Assembly: GCA_009885205.1 (NCBI GenBank) | Contig: VFLE01000180.1 | Span: 1 to 9,291 of the forward strand | Length of the DNA: 9,291 bases | DNA from: Candidatus Shapirobacteria bacterium | GTDB lineage: Bacteria > Patescibacteriota > Microgenomatia > UBA12405 | Direction of reading: 5' to 3' | Shown: in pieces, positions 1-5,887 of the stretch | Position numbering within the stretch: position 1 is the first letter of the stretch | Layout of the letters: the number at the start of each line of letters is the position of its first letter | Notes under the pieces: model-generated | Seen by the model: only the letters and a program-made list of their open reading frames with translations | Database searches by the model: none | What the model was told of the DNA's origin: nothing | Translations under genes and position numbers: made by a program

Positions 1-141
1 CCCTTGAAAAGGAGGGGTTTTAGGGGAACGTAGTTCCCCTAAGCGAATTCTGATGACCTTGGTTCCCTTACCCCTTGAAAAGGAGGGGTTTTAGGGGAAC
101 GTAGTTCCCCTAAGCGAATTCTGATGACCTTGGTTCCCTTA
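1..141. repeat. Two tandem copies of a 71-bp composite intergenic repeat
   Basis: Positions 1-70 and 72-141 are identical over 70 bases, a direct tandem repeat with a 71-bp period. Each unit holds, in order, a CCCTTGAAAAGGAGGGG box, a hairpin (arms TTAGGGGAAC and GTTCCCCTAA around a GTA loop, at 20-42 and 91-113), the word AAGCGAATTC, and the box GATGACCTTGGTTCCCTTA. Related boxes recur at the right end of the window and between the capsid and membrane-protein genes. The array runs off the left edge, so its full length is unknown. No open reading frame or tRNA-like structure was seen in it. It lies downstream of the poly(A) polymerase gene, which is transcribed towards it. Confidence 0.95.
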
Positions 142-149
142 ACACTTAT

Positions 150-186
150 AAAAGGAGGGATCTTAAGGGAACATTGGTTCCCTTAA
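150..186 (-). terminator. Hairpin 3'-end module of the poly(A) polymerase gene
   Basis: Read on the minus strand, this 37-bp block is a hairpin followed by GATCCCTCCTTTT. The arms are TTAAGGGAAC (163-172) and GTTCCCTTAA (177-186): a 10-bp stem with a 4-nt loop. The TAA stop codon of the poly(A) polymerase gene (183-185) lies inside the stem. Its reverse complement matches 9102-9138, just past the glycosyltransferase gene, at 36 of 37 positions. In mimivirus, transcripts are cleaved and polyadenylated at palindromic hairpins after genes, so a 3'-end processing role is the best inference. It could instead be only one unit of the dispersed repeat family. Confidence 0.6.
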
Positions 187-1664
187 CCCCATAAAGTCGG
201 CAACAATCCAGAATAAGATTTCGCCGGAACATTTTTATACGTTTTATTTTTTTTCCCGCGGGTTATACTATCTGTTTCCGCCTCTTTTTTATAAACGCGC
301 GTTTTTTTCATTTTTTTCATATCCTTATTTTCCCCCGGATTGTATTTAAAAAACCATTCTTTAAAGTCGCGACTGTTTTTGTCCCCCTTCAGTTCTTTGT
401 ATTTATCGGCTTTTATTGCGCGTATGCTTTCTAGAGTTTCCTGCTTTCCATAACACGAACTACTAAACCGTTTAAGCAACCCTTTTTGTTCAAGCCGATT
501 CTGTTGTTCCACGTTAAAAAGAAATTGCGCCATACATAAAATACGGTCTTTGTAATAATAAATCGCATTCGAATACATAAAAGCCAAATAAAAATTCAAA
601 ATAGTATCAATTGTCGCCACATTTATTTCCTGATTTCCAATACGAATCGTATTATAGTTATGACAGGCAATCGGCTCATAAATAAACGCAACAGTTTCTT
701 TTCCGATTTTTATTTCAATATGGCGAGGAATAATTTCGTCAAAGGCCTCATGTTCTACTATTGTTATTTTTTTGAACCCGGCATCTTCTAATCTCTCTTT
801 AATAATGGCGGCACATTTTTCCGGATCTTCAATCAACACATCGAAATCCGGTATTTTTCGTACTAAATGCTGATGCTCTTTTGGCATATATCTCGAATAT
901 AAACTACTCGCGTATCCTCCAAAAAAGATTGCCCCCATTTCAATAAAGGTATCCCGAACCGTCACATATATTTTATCCGAATCTTCTGTGTTTGTGTCCA
1001 TTTTTCGTTGAAAATCGATGGTATTACAGTCATATCCCACATTCATCGGATGGTATTTATTCAATAAAGTAAGACGTTTCAACACTTTTTCCCATCGGCT
1101 TATATCCCCCGCTGGTCGCGAAAGTTCTAAATACATATTCATTCGCAAAAGATTCGGCGGCGAATATTTTATGCCCGATACGGATATGGCCTCTTTGGAT
1201 ATAGATTTGAATAATTCGGGATGAATCTGTGTAATATCCGCCATGGGAATGAAATTCACAAATACTTTATAGGTTCCCTTATGTACGCCCGATTTCGCTT
1301 CTACTTCTTGATATCCCGCCGCATAATAAATATCAGTCAGTTCTTTTGCATCATCCAACGCGTTTGGTGAATAAAAATCATAATCCGGTATTTCTATTTC
1401 TTTGTTATAAAATTGGGCGTATTTTGGTAATATATTATTGATTGCCGTTCCGCCATAACATACGAGTTTTTTGCGCACAAGAAATTCTTCTAAAATATCT
1501 ATCATTTTTTTTATTTGATCGCTATTGGCGATTTTCTCACCTTGGATTTTTTCATTTTCGTCGACGGCCTGGCGCAAAATGGCCAATTCGCAATCTTGGA
1601 ACGTCATGTTATCGTTGCATGCTTCAGATTTATATTTGGATGATGTTCCTTGTTTTTTTTTCAT
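183..1664 (-). CDS. Poly(A) polymerase catalytic subunit, giant-virus type
   Basis: This 493-residue protein is predicted to add the 3' poly(A) tail to viral mRNA in the infected cell. The nucleotidyltransferase signature is clear: YGGTAINN at residues 70-77, then PDYDFYSP at 93-100 with the metal-binding pair D94 and D96, and a plausible third aspartate at D143 (MADIT). A second, similar half follows, with FFGGYASS at 247-254 and IPDFDVL at 271-277 (D273, D275), so the protein looks like an internal duplication. Residues 439-493 form a lysine-rich tail that could bind RNA. The length and two-part layout suit the mimivirus-type enzyme better than the poxvirus VP55 type, and no separate processivity subunit is visible here. 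ATG at 1662-1664 is the start, 22 bp below the stop of the upstream gene. The stop codon sits in a hairpin. Family assignment is strong; duplication is read from motifs only. Confidence 0.9.
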   Translation of the reverse strand: MKKKQGTSSKYKSEACNDNMTFQDCELAILRQAVDENEKIQGEKIANSDQIKKMIDILEEFLVRKKLVCYGGTAINNILPKYAQFYNKEIEIPDYDFYSPNALDDAKELTDIYYAAGYQEVEAKSGVHKGTYKVFVNFIPMADITQIHPELFKSISKEAISVSGIKYSPPNLLRMNMYLELSRPAGDISRWEKVLKRLTLLNKYHPMNVGYDCNTIDFQRKMDTNTEDSDKIYVTVRDTFIEMGAIFFGGYASSLYSRYMPKEHQHLVRKIPDFDVLIEDPEKCAAIIKERLEDAGFKKITIVEHEAFDEIIPRHIEIKIGKETVAFIYEPIACHNYNTIRIGNQEINVATIDTILNFYLAFMYSNAIYYYKDRILCMAQFLFNVEQQNRLEQKGLLKRFSSSCYGKQETLESIRAIKADKYKELKGDKNSRDFKEWFFKYNPGENKDMKKMKKTRVYKKEAETDSITRGKKNKTYKNVPAKSYSGLLPTLWG

Positions 1665-1686
1665 ATAATTAAAATAGGATGATATT
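1665..1686 (-). promoter_or_regulatory. Short AT-rich spacer before the poly(A) polymerase gene
   Basis: Only 22 bp separate the stop codon of the 1687-2862 gene from the ATG of the poly(A) polymerase gene on the same strand. The spacer is AT-rich (minus strand: AATATCATCC then TATTTTAATTAT). No copy of the mimivirus early promoter word AAAATTGA and no hairpin is present. Any promoter must be very short or extend into the upstream coding region; read-through from the upstream gene is also possible. Confidence 0.3.
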
Positions 1687-2862
1687 TTAATTTTTACGTT
1701 TATTTTTTGTAATACGACGATTTTTTTTTCCTCCTTTTTTCAAAGATGTCTCGTTTTCATCTAAAGGAATTTTTTGTAATGCCTTCGTTATTTCTTCTTC
1801 CGTTTTTTTCACCTCTTCTTTTGATTCAGTAACATTTATTTTAAGTTTTTCGGGATCAAACGAAAGAACGTCCAATGGGTTTTGTTCGAGCCATGCGTCT
1901 CTCGTGGAATTAGCAAGCGTGGCACTAGACTCCTCATACCTCCAATCCCTCGGTTGTTCATCATAATGTTTAAAATTACCGTACACCCTATCAAATTCAT
2001 TTTTGATGCTTTTTTTGGCGGCCGACTTGTTATCCCAATGAGCACTGTGCTCGGCGGGGTGTTTTTTGTGGGCCAACCTTTGTTCGTCGGTCATCTTGTT
2101 ACTCCATTGAGGCTCGTAATCGGTGCGGTTTTTTTCATAGTCTTTATCCATCATTTTGGCGAAATTGCGTATGTCTGCATCCAGTTTTATTTCGGCTCCA
2201 GTCAAGTCTCTACGACGACACGCTATATCCTCATATTTTGTTTTTTTTTCCTGATATTTACCAAACCAGGATTTATAATGCTCATCACACTCATATGCAT
2301 AACCACGAGTTGCAGGATAAAAGCTATGATCACCAATCGTCTCACCCCTCAACTCATCCCAGTGCGCGCCTCGTAGAAATTTAAATTTATTCACCACTTT
2401 ATTTTCAATAGACGGATTCCGTATTAAAAAATTATCTACCGATACATTTTTCCATATATGCGGATAGTTTATTTTGTTACCGGTTATTTTTGCGTTATTT
2501 AATTTTTTAAGCAAATTTTCTCTAGCTCTACGATCATTCCAACTTGCGAACATCGCCGCCGGTGTTGCCACCGCCTCGCCGGTAAACGAGAAAAACCCAC
2601 GAACCGTTTTATAAAGCAAACTCGTCGGATCGATTTTAGCTATAAGAGATGGACCAAGTCTCATGATAGTACTAAAAAACCGAGAAAACGCAGCCGGAAT
2701 TGCATTAGCCATTGATATATATATTCTAGAAGTATCAACTGCACTACGTAGGGTTGCATCTTTTATATCAAGTTCGCCACCGTATAAATAATATCCTAGT
2801 ATTCCACCTTTATGTTTTTTCGTATTTCGCTTACGCGAAATTTTTTTTGCCGTTTTTTTCAT
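1687..2862 (-). CDS. Unrecognised lysine-rich protein with basic, GG-containing termini
   Basis: I do not recognise this 391-residue protein. Both ends are strongly basic and contain a glycine pair: KKISRKRNTKKHKGG at residues 6-20 and KKGGKKNRRITKNKRKN at 375-391. Residues 21-110 are the most hydrophobic part, with a helix-prone stretch at about 48-75 (ISMANAIPAAFSRFF and onward) that could be amphipathic or membrane-associated but is not a convincing transmembrane segment. Residues 160-330 are polar and rich in Trp, Tyr, Asp and Lys, with no catalytic motif I can name. Residues 345-365 are Glu/Lys-rich and may be helical. The basic ends would suit nucleic-acid binding or virion packaging, but that is inference. 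The gene follows the PLC-like gene in a same-strand run and ends 22 bp before the poly(A) polymerase gene. ATG at 2860-2862 follows a TA-repeat spacer. It is probably real: a long intact frame, compact spacing, and neighbours on the same strand. Confidence 0.8.
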   Translation of the reverse strand: MKKTAKKISRKRNTKKHKGGILGYYLYGGELDIKDATLRSAVDTSRIYISMANAIPAAFSRFFSTIMRLGPSLIAKIDPTSLLYKTVRGFFSFTGEAVATPAAMFASWNDRRARENLLKKLNNAKITGNKINYPHIWKNVSVDNFLIRNPSIENKVVNKFKFLRGAHWDELRGETIGDHSFYPATRGYAYECDEHYKSWFGKYQEKKTKYEDIACRRRDLTGAEIKLDADIRNFAKMMDKDYEKNRTDYEPQWSNKMTDEQRLAHKKHPAEHSAHWDNKSAAKKSIKNEFDRVYGNFKHYDEQPRDWRYEESSATLANSTRDAWLEQNPLDVLSFDPEKLKINVTESKEEVKKTEEEITKALQKIPLDENETSLKKGGKKNRRITKNKRKN

Positions 2863-2966
2863 TTTGTATATATATATATAATTTTACTAAATGTTGTTTA
2901 TTTTTTTTAATCTAAATTATACCATAGTTGAACGATGTTCTGTTTCGACTAAAACTTGGGCTCACG
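2863..2966 (-). promoter_or_regulatory. AT-rich spacer with TA-repeat tract upstream of the 1687-2862 gene
   Basis: This 104-bp spacer lies between the PLC-like gene and the next gene on the minus strand. Next to the downstream ATG there is an alternating TA tract (about 2867-2881), then a T-rich run at about 2900-2910. TA-rich tracts directly upstream of ATG also occur before the capsid gene and the membrane-protein gene, so this may be the common promoter style of this genome, in keeping with AT-rich late promoters of giant viruses. No palindromic GGGAAC hairpin follows the PLC-like gene here, unlike the ends of the two outer genes. The promoter role is inferred from position and composition only. 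Confidence 0.45.
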
Positions 2967-4013
2967 CTAGTTACTAAAATCTTTAATATATTTAACCGCA
3001 TATTTAATCGGAACAAACGCACATTTATATGTTCGAAATAAATCCTCATAAACCGAAAGACGCGAATCATTCAAATAAAAACTCTGGGCAACAATTTGCG
3101 CCCCATAATTCTCAATCAAATACATCGAATCACAATTCGTAGAACTAAATATTCCCGTATTTGGCATAACAATTCGCATCAAATAGACGCTTGGATCCGG
3201 TGGATTAATCGATTGATACAAAAGATCCTTTTCTTTATAAATACGCACCGTATCACTCGCGCTCTCCATATTCACTAAATTTTTCAAATTGAAACACATT
3301 GCATCAGCGTCACCGCAAATCGGATAATTCATATAGCCCGGGGACGTCGATCGATCCACAATCAATACTATTTGTCCCATTAATTGAGCGATGGGGGTAT
3401 CCGGTGTCACCGGTCCGCGATGCAATTTATTTTTAAGAAGTGTGGCCACCGAGGTCGCAATGCTTTGATACGCATCGTTCGCAAATGTTTTTATGCGCAG
3501 TTGTATAAAGAGGGGATCTTTCTCATTCGGCACATTGTCGTTAAATGCATTCGCCATAATGGTTGAAAATGCACCGTTCAATGATATAGGTAAATCACGC
3601 GAAGTAAATGATGTATACGATGGATCATAATTCGATTTCGAATATGCGACCACTGGAACGCCGTCTTTATAATATACTTCGAAATCCAAAAAACGACATC
3701 CTCTAGACAAAACATATTTAATCATATTCGTATTCATATATCCTCCGCTATATGCGCTATTGGAAGAAGCTTTAATGCAATAATCGCGTAATTGAAGTGG
3801 TAATCCTTCAACTATATGCAAACTCGCAATTCCGCAGCCATTCGAGATATTTTCGACGCTCGTCAATTCCAATTCTTTCACTACCGTTGTATCATCGGAA
3901 AATGGCGGTGGTGGATCGTTTTTCTCAGTCTTTTTCTTTTCAATCGCTCGATATAGAATATATATTAAAATAATGGCAATCACCGAAATGAGTACAATAT
4001 TGATTGGATTCAT
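2967..4013 (-). CDS. Membrane-anchored PLC-like (PI-PLC X domain fold) protein, probably catalytically dead
   Basis: This 348-residue protein starts with one hydrophobic segment (about residues 4-22), followed by a basic KKK stretch and a proline run (PPPP at 34-37), as in an N-terminal membrane anchor. Residues 78-130 resemble the start of the phospholipase C X box: YCIKASSNSAY, then VLSRGCRFLDFEVYYKDG, then PVVAYSKSN. In active PLC enzymes the matching stretches are SSHNTY, CRCVELD and YHGHT. Here both catalytic histidines are replaced by serine (S84 region and S125/S127 region), and the acidic pair is D110/E112 instead of E/D. The later strand PLFIQLRIKT (167-176) has arginine where active enzymes have the glutamate of SLEN. 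This suggests a TIM-barrel pseudoenzyme, perhaps binding a lipid head group or a protein. The gene is divergent from the capsid gene across 53 bp. The fold call comes from aligning motifs by eye and is moderate; an unrelated membrane-anchored protein remains possible. Confidence 0.65.
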   Translation of the reverse strand: MNPINIVLISVIAIILIYILYRAIEKKKTEKNDPPPPFSDDTTVVKELELTSVENISNGCGIASLHIVEGLPLQLRDYCIKASSNSAYSGGYMNTNMIKYVLSRGCRFLDFEVYYKDGVPVVAYSKSNYDPSYTSFTSRDLPISLNGAFSTIMANAFNDNVPNEKDPLFIQLRIKTFANDAYQSIATSVATLLKNKLHRGPVTPDTPIAQLMGQIVLIVDRSTSPGYMNYPICGDADAMCFNLKNLVNMESASDTVRIYKEKDLLYQSINPPDPSVYLMRIVMPNTGIFSSTNCDSMYLIENYGAQIVAQSFYLNDSRLSVYEDLFRTYKCAFVPIKYAVKYIKDFSN

Positions 4014-4066
4014 ATATGTATTCGAATAAAAAAATTATATATAGTATATAATACTATATATAAGAA
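4014..4066. promoter_or_regulatory. Divergent promoter spacer with 13-bp palindrome before the capsid gene
   Basis: All six genes are transcribed away from this 53-bp AT-rich spacer. It contains an inverted repeat with arms TTATATATAGTAT (4035-4047) and ATACTATATATAA (4051-4063) and a 3-nt loop. The right arm ends 3 bp before the capsid ATG at 4067. Such a symmetrical TA-rich element could serve as a promoter core for either direction or bind a dimeric factor. The leftward PLC-like gene starts at 4013. The palindrome is seen directly; its function is inferred. Confidence 0.6.
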
Positions 4067-5719
4067 ATGGCGGGAGGGTTACTAAATATTATCTCCGTCG
4101 GAAATGCCAATGTGATTTTAACAGGAAATCCGACCAAGACGTTCTTTAAAGTGACTTATTCTAAATATACTAATTTCGGCTTACAAAAGTTTCGGCTCGA
4201 TTTTGAAGGAGCGCGCGATTTGCGGCTTACTGATGAATCCAAGTTCACATTCAAAATGAAAAGGTATGGTGATCTACTCATGGATACGTATCTTGTTGTA
4301 AATATTCCTAATATTTGGAGCCCTATTTATCAGCCTTGTCCCGATACAAGTAATAATTGGTCTCCCTATGAATTCAAATGGATTGAAAATTTAGGTATTC
4401 AAATGATAAAAGAGATTGAAATTGTATGCGGCTCTATAACGCTGCAAAAATGCTCAGGACAGTATTTATATGCAGCATTAGAGCGTGATTTTGCGTATAC
4501 AAAAAAAAACCTTTTTGATAAAATGTCGGGAAATGTTCCCGAGTTGAACGATCCGATCCGAAATCCGGTATATAATCGGACGTATCCCGATCTAGAGGGC
4601 CATGGTTATCCATCGGCTTATTTCCGGACAAATCCCCAAGGCGCCGAACCCTCTATTCGTGGGCGCACTCTCTATATACCCATTAATTTATGGTTTACAC
4701 AGGACTCGCGATGCGCTTTCCCTCTTGTGTCGTTGCAATACAATGAACTAATCGTAAATGTTACTATGCGACCTATCCAAGATTTATTCCAGGTGAGAGA
4801 TGTATTTGACGTGGCCAATCAATTTCCCTATGTCCGCCCCGATTTCAATAAAAATCGGTTTCAGATGTACCGGTTTTTGCAAACGCCACCCTCCGTCGAT
4901 TTGAGTTCCGTCAATTATCAAACACAGGTAAATACATGGAACGCCGACATTCATCTTTTATCTACGTATTGTTTTTTATCCGCCGAAGAACGGGATTTAT
5001 TTGCCGCTGAAGATCAAATCTATTTAGTCAAAGATGTTTTTGAATACAATCAAAAAAATGTCACGGGTTCAAACAAGGTGAAATTAACCTCTTCTTCGGG
5101 AATGGTTTCGTCTTGGATGTGGTTTTTCCAAAGAAATGATGTTCTTTTGCGAAACGAATGGAGCAATTATTCGAATTGGCCGTATAGCGAAAAAATACCG
5201 TCTGGATTAAAGCTGACCTCTTTGACCAAACCTATATTGAGTGGGGCTTCTGGAACCAGTGGCATTTATATAACCGGGGATTTCAGTCCATTGAACCGAA
5301 AAGAGATTTTAGAAACATTTGGTATTGTTTTTGAAGGGGATTATCGCGAAAACTTGATGCCCCTCGGAGTATATGATTATGTCGAAAAATATTCGCGGAC
5401 ACCGGGATTCGCAAAACCCGGGATTTATTGTTATCATTTTTGCTTGAATACAAATCCAATCGATTATCAACCTTCCGGTGCGATCAATTTGAGCAAATTC
5501 AAGAATATTGAATTGGAATTTACTACATATACTCCTCCAGTGGATCCGTCGGGATCTAATTTTATTGTGGATTGTGATGCAGATGGAAATCCGGTCGCCG
5601 TTACTACAAAACCAAGCTGGGCTTTTTATAAATACAATTATGATATTACGATATTTGAAGAACGGTACAATATTATTTCTTTTATTGGCGGAAACTGTGG
5701 GCTAATGTATGCCCGCTAG
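4067..5719 (+). CDS. Major capsid protein, double-jelly-roll NCLDV type
   Basis: This 550-residue protein is the building block of the icosahedral virion shell, where trimers form the capsomers. The N-terminus is typical of giant-virus capsid proteins: MAGGLLNIISVGNANV at 1-16, LTGNPTKTFFKVTYSKYTNF at 18-37, then KFRLDFEGARDLRL. The block LYIPINLWFTQDSRCAFPL at 202-220, followed by VSLQYNELIVNV, matches the conserved end of the first jelly roll in this family. The protein ends in ERYNIISFIGGNCGLMYAR, also family-like. The length is within the usual 430-600 range for giant-virus capsid proteins. The exact N-terminal wording suggests the Imitervirales branch rather than chlorella viruses. ATG at 4067 sits in a good context (AAGAAATGG) 3 bp after a 13-bp palindrome. 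No frameshift, intron or intein was seen. A 168-bp spacer with degenerate repeats separates it from the next gene. Giant viruses often carry several capsid paralogues, so this may be one of a set. Confidence 0.95.
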   Translation: MAGGLLNIISVGNANVILTGNPTKTFFKVTYSKYTNFGLQKFRLDFEGARDLRLTDESKFTFKMKRYGDLLMDTYLVVNIPNIWSPIYQPCPDTSNNWSPYEFKWIENLGIQMIKEIEIVCGSITLQKCSGQYLYAALERDFAYTKKNLFDKMSGNVPELNDPIRNPVYNRTYPDLEGHGYPSAYFRTNPQGAEPSIRGRTLYIPINLWFTQDSRCAFPLVSLQYNELIVNVTMRPIQDLFQVRDVFDVANQFPYVRPDFNKNRFQMYRFLQTPPSVDLSSVNYQTQVNTWNADIHLLSTYCFLSAEERDLFAAEDQIYLVKDVFEYNQKNVTGSNKVKLTSSSGMVSSWMWFFQRNDVLLRNEWSNYSNWPYSEKIPSGLKLTSLTKPILSGASGTSGIYITGDFSPLNRKEILETFGIVFEGDYRENLMPLGVYDYVEKYSRTPGFAKPGIYCYHFCLNTNPIDYQPSGAINLSKFKNIELEFTTYTPPVDPSGSNFIVDCDADGNPVAVTTKPSWAFYKYNYDITIFEERYNIISFIGGNCGLMYAR

Positions 5720-5887
5720 GGGGGAAACCTATGGTCAAAGAAGCGGATTTCATACCCGTTAACCCCCTCCTTACTAACTGCTGAAAATCCTCTTTGTCGA
5801 TTTTGATGAATATTGGTTCCCTTAAAGAGGGGGGTCAAAGGGTAAATGACGTAGTTCCCCTTATATAATAATCGTGTAATAATATAT
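5720..5887 (+). repeat. Degenerate copy of the composite hairpin repeat between capsid and membrane-protein genes
   Basis: From 5797 to 5863 this spacer repeats, in the same order, the boxes of the end arrays. TTGATGA plus TTGGTTCCCTTA (5802-5825) corresponds to GATGACCTTGGTTCCCTTA, AAAGAGGGGGG corresponds to the AAAAGGAGGGG box, and GACGTAGTTCCCCTTA (about 5848-5863) corresponds to the GGGGAACGTAGTTCCCCTAA hairpin with a decayed left arm. Before it, AACCCCCTCCTT (5761-5772) resembles the pyrimidine tail of the 3' modules in sense orientation for the capsid gene. The last 25 bp (TATATAATAATCG and onward to the ATG at 5888) are AT-rich and are the likely promoter of the downstream gene. I see no convincing gene here. 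Confidence 0.65.

Noticed and set aside
1..141. CRISPR array
   Set aside because: The 71-bp units are identical along their whole length, with no variable spacers, and no cas-like gene is present.
1882..2376. 164-residue open frame on the plus strand, hydrophobic
   Set aside because: It lies wholly antisense to the 1687-2862 gene. Its hydrophobic make-up is what the complement of Lys/Asp/Glu-rich codons gives. It has no own spacer or promoter.
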